DNA from: Actinostola sp. cb2023 | Lineage: Eukaryota > Cnidaria > Anthozoa > Actiniaria > Actinostolidae | Direction: 5' to 3' | DNA: 64,000 nucleotides | Assembly: GCA_033675265.1 (NCBI GenBank) | Contig: JAUJYZ010001004.1 | Location: forward strand, 1 to 64,000 | Shown: positions 10,593 to 22,000 of the stretch, piece after piece | Layout: every line of letters begins with the position of its first letter | Position numbering within the stretch: the stretch's first letter is position 1 | Made by a program: the position numbers and the translations under genes | Notes under the pieces: generated by a model | Database searches by the model: none | The model's input: the letters and a program-made list of their open reading frames with translations, nothing else | Told to the model about the DNA's origin: nothing

Positions 10593-13185
10593 TTATGTGA
10601 TATTTATAGTCAGTAAAGACGAGCCTGTGTTAGCAAGTCTTGCACCAACGAGACCTAATTGAATCTCCATGTCTCTCGTAGTTTGTCTTTCCTTGCGTCC
10701 AAACAGAAGACAAAACGGTAAAGCACTGGCGACAACCACAATGCCACCAATGATGTAAAAAGCTGGTACGTACGAGTTGAATTCATCTGCTATAAATCCT
10801 AACAAAGGAAAAAATATCAAATCTTAATAAATAAATTATATAAAAATATCAAATCACTTAAATAAATTATATAAAAATATCAAATCACTTAAATAAATTA
10901 TATACAAATATCGAATCAGTTAAATTCTGAGCTTAGAGTGCAATTTAGAAAAGCTTGAAAATTAAATAACTAATTAGTACTAAATAGCACTAATGAAACA
11001 ATAGAAAACAATAGAAATACATCTATTTAGTACTATTTAAAGTTAGTACTATTTCACGCTTTTCATAAATTGCACTCTATGGTTCGACTGTAGTACTATA
11101 TTCCTAGCATGAATTCAGTTAATTAGCTGAAATAAGCTAGAAAAGAGATCGCTTACACTGGAAACGTCACGCTCTTCAAACCTGGCTTGGAAATTCATAG
11201 GATTTTCGTTGCAAATTTTCAATCTCCAAGGCTTTGAGATTTCCAAACAATTACCAGGGGTTTCAAGAGCGTATGGTTTTTTCCCGCGTTAATATTAGTT
11301 CGACTGTAGTACTATATTCCTAGCATGAACCTCAAGCACCTCTATTCTTCACTGTAATCCATACTCGATTCAGGCTCACATCAACTGGTGCAGGCACAGG
11401 CAGCCCAAACATACATTTGTGCACCCTTTTTGATGAGTTTTTCTGTGGTAGATCGAGCGCGAGGGATAAGCAGTGCTATGTTGGGCTAAGGACACTTTGG
11501 TCCGTGACACGTGAAAAAAATGGCCCATGAAGCATGATCATGACCCCCCCTCCCCCTCCCCCCCTTTGCTACCCTGTCTTATTTTAGAATGCATTAGTAG
11601 GAAGGCTATCTTGTTTGACTTACCAGCGATGGGTGGACCTATAAAGACTGGTAACGAACTCACAACCTCACCCATCCCATAACCCAACGCATCTTTTCTT
11701 GAATCGCCAAAACACGTGAGCAAAAAGTAATTATGGGTGGATATAAAGGCGCCATTACCAAGTCCATAGAATATGGCAAATAGAACGAAGTGATAATACT
11801 CTTTGGCCTGAGTAAACGGTATCAACGAAGACCCGATAATAAATACTGACAGTTGGAGACCTTGCATCGAGGTCAGCCATTTCTTGTCGATAACTTTTCC
11901 GATCATTATTCGGGAAACAGACGAGCAGACACCGATGAAAATGAAGAGAAGGGAAGCCTTTGAACCGGAAATGTTACGATCCTTGGCGAATGACACCTGG
12001 AAGTGAATAAAAATGGTATAAACTACTCGTAGTGTCACTTTACATCAAGTCTGTGGAAAGGGTTTTTTTGCTATGTGAATGGGTTGCCTGTGGTTGTGTT
12101 ACCGAGAGGGACTAAGTCGATATAAGAATTGAAAAGTAGTTCACCCGACATGTGGGCTTCCTGTGCTTTAATTCATTCCATACTTACCAAATGTAACAAT
12201 GCTACGTAAGAACCAAAAAAACCCGTCCAAATAACAATCATCCCGATGGTATACTTGGGACTTCTCCATAAAGAACAGTCAATACACCCTGAGCACATTT
12301 TCTTGATTCTCGATTGACTCTCATGTCTAGATGCTTCTATATTCTCTTCCTCTTTTTTCTATGTTTGGATTGTAGGAGAGAGACAACAAAGCCGCCAGCA
12401 CCCATGTTCCCGCCATGACACGAAGCCCATTCCTCCAACCATGAGAGTCAATCAAAGCTTGGAAAGCCGGCACAATGGTTAATGTTCCAATGCTTCCTCC
12501 AGCTCCAACACATCCGAGAGCCAAACCGAGTTTCTTTTTGAAACATCTTTTGACCACAAAAATGGACGCATACAAACACAAGCTTGCACCCACTCCAAAC
12601 AGCAGTCCGTAGGAGACGTAAAGAACCAGTATTTCTTTGACAAAGGAACTGGCTATTATTAAGGCTGCGACAGCAAAACCACTGCAAAATCCAACATTTC
12701 TTTCACCAAACCGTGTGCTTATTCTTATTGCGATTGGCGCAAACAGCAAAATTGATCCAATCGAGATCGATCCAATCCATGCTAGAAATAGGAATCAATC
12801 ATCATCAATCAACGCAGTCAGGCACAGGCAGCCCAACCATTGCTACTGAGGCTAATAAAGATATATATATGGGTTTTAATTAAGAAACGCGCGCTCTTCA
12901 AACCTTGGAAATCCATTGCAAATGTATTGGAAATTCATTAGGTTTTGAACATTTGCAAATATTCAGTTCCAAGGTTTGAAGAGCGCTACGTGCGTTTTTT
13001 CCAGTGACAATACCTGTTCCTCCTTTGCTAAACCGGAATTCCTCACTCCATACTGGTAACAGAACACTAAAGGAATTTAAGGTCCCAAACATAATAATCA
13101 AGACCACTGTACCGCTGAAACAGACGAACCACGCCCGGAGTCCGTCACGTGGATGAGGTGTATCACTGTGTTTACAGAGAACCAT
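10593..13185 (-). CDS. SLC16 (monocarboxylate transporter)-like gene, copy A, left arm
   Basis: A major-facilitator transporter of the plasma membrane; the substrate is unknown. Exons by GT/AG and conserved phases are 13014-13185, 12188-12781, 11624-11996 and 10593-10798. Exon 1 begins MVLCKHSDTPHPRDGLRAW, matching the SLC16 N-terminal DG....W signature before the first membrane helix. Exons 2-4 add further hydrophobic helices with a charged central loop (NPNIEK onwards). Exon 2 is 594 nt, against 593 in the right-arm copy, because a homopolymer near 12352-12357 has one extra T. This shifts the frame after NPNIEK. A sequencing error is the likeliest cause. Intron 3 holds a TA-flanked MITE; intron 1 holds a hairpin element. 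Confidence 0.85.
10823..10925. repeat. 31-bp AT-rich tandem repeat in intron 3 of copy A
   Basis: Three to four units of a roughly 31-bp repeat (AAATTATATAAAAATATC, then AAATCACTT) lie just inside intron 3, next to exon 4. The same tract is longer in copy B (about 16271-16422), where the Penelope-like elements are inserted in it. The right-arm counterparts are about 33475-33560 and 27933-28095. Confidence 0.7.
10936..11077. mobile_element. 142-bp TA-flanked MITE in intron 3 of copy A
   Basis: The ends are inverted repeats (GAGTGCAATTTA and TAAATTGCACTC) flanked by TA on each side (10934-10935 and 11078-11079). The paralogous intron of copy B reads GAGCTTATGGTTCG with a single TA, which is the empty site. 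This fits a Tc1/mariner-type non-autonomous element that moved after copies A and B diverged, or was lost precisely from B. The mirror is 33302-33443. Confidence 0.8.
11082..11329. repeat. 32-bp direct duplication flanking a hairpin insertion in intron 3
   Basis: The 32 bases that begin GTTCGACTGTAGTACTATAT occur at 11082-11113 and again at 11298-11329. Between them lies about 184 bp with a hairpin of the GCTCTTCAAACC family (about 11168-11275). Copy B has one copy of the 32-mer and no insertion (about 20060-20091). The flanks are unusually long for a target-site duplication. A template-switch event would also explain them. Confidence 0.65.
12888..12992. mobile_element. Hairpin element of the GCTCTTCAAACC family in intron 1 of copy A
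   Basis: GCGCGCTCTTCAAACCTTGG at the left and CCAAGGTTTGAAGAGCGC at the right form the arms of a foldback of about 100 bp, which ends about 20 bp from the exon 1 splice donor. Related hairpins sit at about 11168-11275, in the loop at about 22086-22178, and in the right arm at about 31393-31488. No autonomous partner is visible. Confidence 0.65.
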
Positions 13186-14090
13186 CTTAAAGAAAAAAGA
13201 AGGGAAAAGGGGCGGGAGTTAGTGATTGTATACTACATTCTGCCTTTCTTTTCTGTTTTTAAATGATATATATATATTTAATTTTTTACATCATATCTAC
13301 GTTACAAATGGATTGTATTAGAGGAAATCATCATGTTTAACAGACTACATGTACAAGGGACCTGGATAAGTTTTATTAAAATAATAATAATAATAGTAAT
13401 AATAATAATAATACTATCAGTATCTAATTACATTTAAAAATCTAAATATCAAATACAGCGATTTGCAAAAATTCTGTAAAATCCAAATATACAACTGTAT
13501 CGATATATAGTAATTTGCATAATCCTAATTCTTTGATTTTAGCTATTATTAAGCCTGAATCTAAACCCAATTAATCTTTGTAGTATGTATATGAAAATGT
13601 TTTGAAAAAACTGAACTTTAGAGGGCTTATTCATCAATTTTATGATGAAAATTACCCACAATGCACCCGATATATTGATATATTTGATTTTTACAGAATT
13701 TTTGCAAATTGCTGTACATACAAATATAGATCGGTATATATATATACATGTATTTCAATAAATGTTGTCAAGGACATCGGTCCACAATCAATCAATAGCT
13801 AGGTTATATGTCGTTCCAAGATCAAACTGCATTGTGGTAACAGCTTGAATAGCTAAAAAGGTATGAATGGATGTATATTGTATATGAATCGAATTTTATG
13901 AAATACTTCTAGCATACATGTCATTCAATTACCATAATAATGATAATACTTTATTCCTTAATATGAATACATCAATACAATGAAAGGAGACACCAGAGGT
14001 TAACCCTATCGAGGATATCTCCCAACAAAAAGATAAACAAATAAATATAATAAAATACATAAAATTGTATATATTCTGGACATCCAACTC
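13186..14090. other. Intergenic, AT-rich, microsatellites
   Basis: Upstream region of copy A. It contains an (ATA)n tract at about 13379-13415 and TA-rich runs near 13265 and 13735. No open frame with coding character was seen on either strand. The promoter is presumably just above 13186, but no clear core element could be assigned. The mirror is about 30275-31193. Confidence 0.5.
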
Positions 14091-14093
14091 TAT

Positions 14094-14262
14094 CTTCTCT
14101 CCTGATCAATTTGGTTTTATTAAAGGCAAGTCCTGCCAATCGCAACTCCTTGCGGTATTCAATGACTGCATGGTCCTTGGCTAGAAATCGAGGTCATACA
14201 ACTGATGTCGTCTTTCTCGATATATCTAAAGCTTGTAACAGTTTCACCATCATGCAGTTCGG
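14094..14262 (+). pseudogene. LINE reverse-transcriptase fragment
   Basis: Translation gives SPDQFGFIKGKSCQSQLL, then after a frameshift WSLARNRGHTTDVVFLDISK. This matches the start of non-LTR retrotransposon reverse transcriptases: the QFGF--G-S---QL block, followed by the VFLD-SKAFD motif that carries the first catalytic aspartate. Only about 55 residues survive and the frame is broken, so it is a dead relic. The family within the LINEs cannot be resolved. The mirror is 30104-30272. Confidence 0.75.
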
Positions 14263-14299
14263 TCTTGGAATGACCTATAACCTATTAATATTGCCTATG

Positions 14300-15406
14300 G
14301 GCTGATGTCCTCGACAACATTTTTGAAATAGGTGTACATAGGTACACACACATACTATCTTTCGAAACAAGAATTATGTTTATACATGAGTGGTTTATAC
14401 AATTATTAATAACTACTACCATTACAATTTAAATATTATTGATATGAGTGAAGTTCAGGAGCCCGGCTATTAGAATTTAGTAGGCCATTTTTGTATAATA
14501 AGGGGAAGTTGACATATTCTATATGCCCTCCTTAACGTCCATCTAGGTCAGACCCCCCCCCCCCCCCCCCCCATCCCCCCTCCCCCTGCCTTAATGTCCA
14601 CCTATTGTTTGGCATAATTTATGCACTTTAGAGTAAGCTAGACATGAGTACAAAATAATGTAGCTAGGCTAGAGAACTATATCGCTATCTGGGTGCTATA
14701 AAGACGAGCTCACTTTGATTGACTGAAAAAGACATTATTCAATAAAATCACAATGATTAGTTTCCGAAAAAAGTGTTTTGTTCAACACCCCCGTGATTAC
14801 CTCTACAAATCAAAGTGTTGTTTACCGTTGGAGTGGGGAGCAAAATTTGGAAAGCCTCACGGATCGCGCTGAAACTTTGCCAGATGGAAGACACTGCAAA
14901 CAACACTGTTATTACTTCACATTATTGACGTTAACCTGATACCAATCAGTAGAACCACATACAAATACTGTCAGAACGTCCAAAGAATATAAGCTAAAAA
15001 TTGTGACTGATGATGACTGACTGTGAGTGTGACTGCATGACCTTCGACACCGTGAATGACAAACTTAAAATCTCCAAAATCACCTCCAAAACTACGATGG
15101 TTATTAGCAGATGTGTTCTTACCTTTGCTATAATCTCATATTGGTTGAATAATCGATTAAATGTTGCACTTTATGGCAGTTTGAATCAGGCATTCAGTAG
15201 ACAAAACGTAGTACACCATTTACGTAACTAATGTTTGTTGGGCTACCTGTGGCGAATTCCACAGGAAGCCCAATCTTAGTATAAGTGGCTCGCTCTTGAA
15301 GTGACGTCATGGAACAGTATATTTAACAATTAGACAGCGAGTCCGAGCTATGAGCAGTTGACTATCTTAGCTCATAGACAACGAGGGCGAGTTGTCTAAT
15401 TGTTTT
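14300..15406. other. Intergenic: C homopolymer and foldback remnants
   Basis: A run of about 22 C with short interruptions lies at about 14550-14587; the mirror has G. A short palindrome sits at 15238-15273 (TTGGGCTACCTGTGG and CCACAGGAAGCCCAA). Another foldback at about 15331-15402 is bounded by AATTAGACA and TGTCTAATT. No gene is recognised. Confidence 0.5.
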
Positions 15407-15963
15407 AGTATAAACAAACTAGCATACTTAATTTTATACCAATATTTCTTGTTTAATTTGCATAGGCAAGAAGAATAAGAATTTTATGCTAGTCATAAGT
15501 ACACATTTGGCTGAACTAATCGAGCTGTTTAGGCCATCAATAAATGGAAAACTAAACCAGAAAAGTTGGTTCTTTTGTTGAAAAACTTTCATAAATCAAA
15601 TAACAAATGAACAAAACACGAGTCAAGAGTGGTGTAGCCTTCGTTTATTACCTTTATCACTATCAGTACTCCCTTTCACTTTGTCTTCGCTAAAGTTGAA
15701 AAATGAACAATCTTCCTGAACCGATCGTATCTCGCTCAGTTTCTGCAGTGTCATCCAAAGAAAACTTGCTTGAATTGTCAATGAGATGTCTATATTTATG
15801 TGCTAATTCCATATCTTGTTCTTGAGATTTGTTTCTCGGTCTATTTTAGTTCTTTTTAGCGAGAAAACAACTATCGGATTTGTCCGCCATCTTGCTTCAT
15901 CGCTTTCACGGCCAATGGTTACCATGGTGATTCATGTGATAGACTACTAGTTTGTTTATACTA
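15407..15963. mobile_element. TIR element carrying a captured exon, left arm
   Basis: Terminal inverted repeats are TAGTATAAACAAACTAG (15407-15423) and CTAGTTTGTTTATACTA (15947-15963). The interior contains an exon-like segment on the minus strand (15652-15890). No transposase is encoded, so the element is non-autonomous. Its right end marks where the flanks of copies A and B resume similarity (TGTTCTTTAGATTC). Confidence 0.65.
15652..15890 (-). pseudogene. Captured exon inside the TIR element, frameshifted
   Basis: On the minus strand it starts at an ATG in good context (GCAAGATGGCGG), encodes MADKSDSCFLAKKN, and meets one in-frame TAA. It continues in the same frame through an acidic region to a splice donor (AAAG then GTAATAA). 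The left copy lacks five bases (TCAAA) that are present in the mirror at 28476-28719, so its frame also shifts near 15725. The parent gene is not recognised. Confidence 0.5.
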
Positions 15964-16055
15964 ATGTTCTTTAGATTCTTTATAATATTTTAATCACTTT
16001 TACAGCTTGTGGAGTCGTGTGAATTCTTTATATAAATTTATCTCAAAGTCTTATT

Positions 16056-19000
16056 CTATGTGATATTTATAGTCAGTAAAGACGAGTCTGTGTTAGCAAG
16101 TCTTGCACCAATGAGACCTAATTGAATCTCCATGTCTCTCGTAGTTTGTCTTTCCTTGTGTCCAAATAGAAGACAAAACGGTAAAGCACTGGCGACAACC
16201 ACAATGCCACCAATGATGTAAAAAGCTGGTACGTACGAGTTGAATTCATCTGCTATAAATCCTAACAAAGGAAAAATATCAAATCACTTAAATAAATTAT
16301 ATAAAAATATCAAATCACTGATATAAAAATATCAAATCACTTAAATCAATTATATAAAAATATCAAATCACTTAAATCGATTATATAAAAATATCAAATC
16401 ACTTAAATCAATTATATAAAAATTTCCAAATGGTCTTGAGAGCAGAAGCTTCGTCAATAATTTGATAAAGATTACGACAATTTTTAATTTAAACATGTTT
16501 CGGCAGTGCTGCTGCCATCATCAGTAATTTAATGAGTGATCTATACAGTGTATGAGCTTATATATAGTATATCAGTATGAAGAACAAAAGAACATTGAAG
16601 TGTGTGATTAGAGTGAAAGTTTTAAATTGACATGAGAGACTTGTTGATTTAAAGAGGGCTTTTCCCAAAGGATGTGAATGGCTTTCCTTAATTTTCAATT
16701 GGAAGCCAGTTCTAGCCTGATCAAGTATCTTAAATGATTCACTGGAGCATAGGGCTCGGCATTCCGACTGTTTGAAAATGTGAGAAAGGCCTTATCCGTA
16801 GTAAGATGTTCATGCATGCGCGTAGTAAGGTGTCGAGAGGTTTCACCGACATAGCAGGCACCACAGCCTGCACAAGAAAATTTGTGAACTACGCTCGAGC
16901 GGAACCCACTAGGGATAGGATCTTTCGCACTGAACAAAGAACCTATTTTAAACGCGGAAAACACTACCTTGATATCAATATTATCGCAGCACCGCTTAAG
17001 AAGAATGCGAATGCGTTTCTGAGTGATTTGAGAAAATTTTCCTATATTATAAGGGAGTTTAAAATAAAAAGTATTTGTACAGTTATTCTCATTATTAGGA
17101 GGACTGCTGGTGGATAAAGATTTAGTAATGCTGTTATTAACGACTTTATCGATAAGATGGCCAGGGAAGGAATTTTTCTTGAGAATATGTATTAATTTAC
17201 TAATGTCCTCATGAAAACCATTCCACGTGTTGGTAATTTTGCTAATACGGTCAACTAACGTCCTAACAAGACCTAACTTGTACGAATAGGAAGTAAAGCT
17301 AAAAAAATTTGTGAGAAGGCCAGTAAATGTAGACTTACGAAAAACCTTAGTGAAAGACATCCAAAAAAGCTAATTTGTGCTCGGATTCTTTCTCCATAGT
17401 GAACCGTATGTTCTTATGCTGAGAGTTAAGATAGTGAAAAAACAGCTCAGCCTCACTTACCGAATGAAACAAACAAAATGTGTCATCAACATACCGCCGA
17501 TAAAACAATTACCTCCGAAGAAACAAAGTTTTCCAACCATAACTTTTCATGGTGTCCCATGAAAAGATTGGCAAGCACGGGGGCGAGGGGGGACCCCATC
17601 GCCACTCCATCAATCTGATCATAAAATGAGCCGTTGAATGAAAAATGAGTCTGAGCTGTTGCTATGGAGAAAAGATCCTGTAGCTCCTTAGATGTTAAAC
17701 TAATGCTCGTATTTTCAGTGATGTATTTGACAGCTAAATTGATACTTTCTCCATAGCAACAGCTCAGACTCATTTTTCATTCACGGCTCATTTTATGATC
17801 AGATTGATGGAGTGGCGATGGGGTCCCCTCTCGCCCCCGTGCTTGCCAATCTTTTCATGGGACACCATGAAAAGGTATGGTTGGAAAACTTTGTTTCTTC
17901 GGAGGTATTGTTTTATCGGCGGTATGTTGATGACACATTTTGTTTGTTTTATTCTGTAAGTGAGGCTGAGCTGTTTTTTCACTATCTTAACTCTCAGCAT
18001 AAGAACATACGGTTCACTATGGAGAAAGAATCCGAGCACAAATTAGCTTTTTTGGATGTCTTTATAGACAACAAGGATTACTCTGTAGTCACTAAGGTTT
18101 TTCGTAAGTCTACATTTACTGGCCTTCTCACAAATTTTTTTAGCTTTACTTCCTATTCGTACAAGTTAGGTCTTGTTAGGACGTTAGTTGACCGTATTAG
18201 CAAAATTACCAACACGTGGAATGGTTTTCATGAGGACATTAGTAAATTAATACATATTCTCAAGAAAAACTCCTTCCCTGGCCATCTTATCGATAAAGTT
18301 GTTAATAACAGCATTACTAAATCTTTATCCACCAGCAGTCCTCCTAATAATGAGAATAACTGTACAAATACTTTTTATTTTAAACTCCCTTATATAGGAA
18401 AATTTTCTCAAATCACTCAGAAACGCATTCGCATTCTTCTTAAGCGGTACTGCGATAATATTGATATCAAGGTAGTGTTTTCCGCGTTTAAAATAGGTTC
18501 TTTGTTCAGTGCGAAAGATCCTATCCCTAGTGGGTTCCGCTCGAGCGTAGTTTACAAATTTTCTTGTGCAGGCTGTGGTGCCTGCTATGTCGGTGAAACC
18601 TCTCGACACCTTACTACGCGCATGCATGAACATCTTACTACGGATAAGGCCTCTCACATTTTCAAACATCTAGAGAGCTCGTCGGAATGCCGAGCCCTAT
18701 GCTCCAGTGAATCATTTAAGATACTTGATCAGGCTAGAACTGGCTTCCAATTGAAAATTAAGGAAGCCATTCACATCCTTTGGGAAAAGCCCTCTTTACT
18801 CGGGCCCAGGCCGTAGGCCGCCCGAGTTAGAAAATGCGTTTTTCGGTAGTAGTAGTTTTCTTCGGCTCAAGAATGACGAAAGTATGCGACGTATTTAATC
18901 GTATCGAGTTTCAAGATTACTCAGCAGATAAGAACAAACCACACACACAGGACTAAAGTAGATTATGAATCTTAGTTTTGAAAGCAACATGTCGTTACAG

Positions 19001-22000
19001 TGCGAATCAAAAAACCGTGGGCACCCAGAAATAGTTCAGAAATCGTTTATCGTTCGTTGAACAATCAGAAACGAATCTCTAACTGCAAGAAGTTTGTCTG
19101 ACTACAAATCAGTCGAACTTCTTGCAGTTAGAGAGTTGTTTCTGATTGTTTAACGAACGCATAAACGATTTCTGAAATATTTCTGGGTGCCCATGGTTTT
19201 TCGATTCGCACTGTAATAATCCGTTACTGAGCAGCTTCGTATTATGTCTCTGAAGCTAGAGAGCAAGGGTTTGATTTTTCAGTAGATTTTGTTTAGATAG
19301 CTAATATCGCTTTGCTTGCTGCCTGACTGTCGTAACGCGAGGGCGTTATCGGAACCATCTGACCTATGCAACCTCAAGACGTATCATGTTCGTACTCATC
19401 CGACTCATAGTCTCCCTCGTCACTCAACTGTCACTGATTGTCATGACGTCAGAGAAATGATATTGTATTGAAGAAGATGTCCTTGTTTTATTCGACGTTC
19501 GAACCGTAACTCGAACCCGAACTCGAACTCGATTCCAAACTCGACGTTTCGGGATCTGAAGCTAGAGAGGGGGCCTTTACACGAACTCATCAAAATCAAA
19601 TCAATTGAACTCAAAGTCAAAAGGTAATCAAATGAACTCAAAGTCAAAGGCAAATCAAATGAACTCGACACATACATGTATATACAGTCTCCCTCGTCAC
19701 GCAACTGTCAGTCATTGTCAGGTCTCTCCTCACGCAACTGACATTGTCCTTGTCATAAGCCCGAGTGTACGCTCATTGAGCGTCTTGTTTAAATCAACAA
19801 GTCTCTCATGTCAATTTAAAACTTTCACTCTAATCACACACTTCAATGTTCTTTTGTTCTTCATACTGATATACTATATATAAGCTCATACACTGTATAG
19901 ATCACTCATTAAATTACTGATGATGGCAGCAGCACTGCCGAAACATGTTTAATTTAAAAATTGTCGTAATCTTTATCAAATTATTGACGAAGCTTCTGCT
20001 CTCAAGACCATTTGGAAATTATATAAAAATATCAAATTAGTTAAATTCTATGAGCTTATGGTTCGACTGTAGTACTATATTCCTAGCATGAACCTCAAGC
20101 ATCTCTATTCTTCACTGTAATCCGTACTCGATTCAGGCTCACATGATCAACAGGTGGCAGGCACAGGCAGCCCAACCATTTGTGCGCACTTTCTGATGGG
20201 TTTCCTGTCGGTAGAGCGCGAGGAATAAGTACTATATTGGGCTCTATCTTGTTCGACTTACCAGCGATGGGTGGACCTATAAAGACTGGTAACGAACTCA
20301 CAATCCCACCCATTCCAAAACCCAACGCATCTTTTCTTGAATCGCCAAAACACGTGAGCAAAAAGTAATTATGGGTGGATATAAAGGCGCCATTACCAAG
20401 TCCATAGTATATGGCAAATATAACGAAGTGATAATACTCTTTGGCCTGAGTAAACGGTATCAACAAAGACCCGATAATAAATACTGACAGTTGGACACCT
20501 TGCATCGAGGTCAGCCATTTCTTGTCGATAACTTTTCCGATCATTATTCGGGAAACAGACGAGCAGACACCGATGAAAATGAAGAGAAGGGAAGCCTTTG
20601 AAACGGGAATGTTACGATCCTTGGCGAATGACACCTGGAAGTGAATAAAAACGGTGTAAACTACTCGTATAGTGTCACTTTACATTAAGTCTGTGGAAAG
20701 GGTTTTTGTTAGGTGAATGGGTTGCCTGTGGTTGTGGGACCGAGAGGGACTAAGTCGATATAAGAATTGAAAAGTAAAAAAATAAAATAAAAAAAAAAAA
20801 AAAAAAAATAAAAAAAAATTGAAAAGTGGTTCACCCATACTTACCAAATGTAACAATGCTACGCAATAACCAAAAAAAACCCGTCGAAATAACAATCATC
20901 CCGATTGTATACTTGGGACTTCTCCATAAAGAACACTCAATATACCGTGAGCACATTTTCTTGATTCTCGATTGACTCTCATGTCTAGATGCTTCTATAT
21001 TCTCTTCCTCTTTTTCTATGTTTGGATTGTAGGAGAGAGACAATAAAGCCGCCAGTACCCATGTTCCCGCCATGACACGAAGTCCAATCCTCCAACCAAG
21101 AGAGTCAATCAAAGCTTGGAAAGCCGGTACAATGGCTAATGTTCCAATGCTTCCTCCAGCTCCAACCCATCCGAGAGCCAAACCGAGTTTCTTTTTGAAA
21201 CTTCTTTTGACCACAGAAATGGACGCATACGAAAAGAAGCTTGCACCCACTCCAAACAGCAGTCCGTAGGAGATGTAAAGAACCAGTATTCGTTTGACAA
21301 AGGAACTGGCTATTATTAAGGCTGCGACAGCAAAACCACTGCAAAATCCAACATTTCTTTCACCAAACCGTGTGTTTATTCGTATTGCGATTGGCGCAAA
21401 CAGCAAAATTGACCCAAATGAGATCGATCCAATCCAGGCTAGAAATATGAATGAATCCATCAATCAACGCAGTCAGGCAGCAATCCATACAACACATTCT
21501 CGTACCCAGATTTGTCGTGGGCTCTGGGAAACCCTGTTGCTCGGCGGTCGTCAAAATGACGACCAAGTCGTCAGAGCGCATGCTCATACTAAAGACCGCT
21601 GCGTGCGAGCGGAGGCTGTGGAAAAGTCTGCTAGCTACGTAGTGTTTACGTTGGTTCGAATTCAAACAATGTAACAAGTACACAAGTTTGTACATGTATC
21701 TTCGTGTAGCAGTTTAAAAGCCCTTCGACGTTCATCATCAGTTCTGACAGTTCTTCTCTAGTGGCTCTGTTGCGATAATTGCTGACGATATATATGGTTT
21801 CTCTTGAATTAGTTATAAAAACATTCCTTTGAATAAAAGGGCGAGTACGATCGATTGTGATCTATAATAATGGTTTATTCTCTACTTTCTCATAGCACAT
21901 AATGCTTTGCGCCTTGGGGGGTAATACAAAAGAAAATGGGAGCTTTCTGTCAACCATGTAATTATGCAACACCATTTTCTTTTGTATTACCCCCAAGGCG

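Larger units (their letters stand above)
16423..20018. mobile_element. Head-to-head pair of Penelope-like elements in intron 3 of copy B
   Basis: Two 5'-truncated copies meet near 17745: a minus-strand copy (16423-17744) and a plus-strand copy (17745-20018). The outer ends are identical inverted repeats that start TTTCCAAATGGTCTTGAGAG, each carrying a hammerhead motif. TTATATAAAAA flanks both sides (16412-16422 and 20019-20029). This may be an 11-bp target duplication, although the host tract is itself repetitive. The coding part has the RT motif DGVAMGSPLAP, YVDD, and a C-terminal GIY-YIG-type domain. The plus copy is interrupted by another element (18799-19787). Confidence 0.88.
1..21874. 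repeat. Left arm of a giant interrupted palindrome
   Basis: This whole stretch reappears as its reverse complement in 22471 to about 47258. Near the centre the paired positions add to about 44346; for example, the frames at 21360-21695 (minus) and 22651-22986 (plus) encode the same protein. The sum drifts to about 44380 at the outer transporter gene and, beyond the satellites (which differ in length), to about 47260 at position 1. Identity is very high from about 9 kb to 21.9 kb. It falls in the first 3 kb, where the left arm has many single-base insertions. The arm is cut by the window start. It may be a real inverted duplication or an assembly fold-back. Confidence 0.93.

Noticed and set aside
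16806..17117. Plus-strand frame with MFMHARSKVSRGFT
   Set aside because: Antisense shadow of the Penelope-like RT; the sense frame has the catalytic motifs.
21294..21674. 126-codon plus-strand frame and its mirror at 22672-23052
   Set aside because: It is antisense to transporter exon 2 and runs into the intron 1 element; no coding character of its own.
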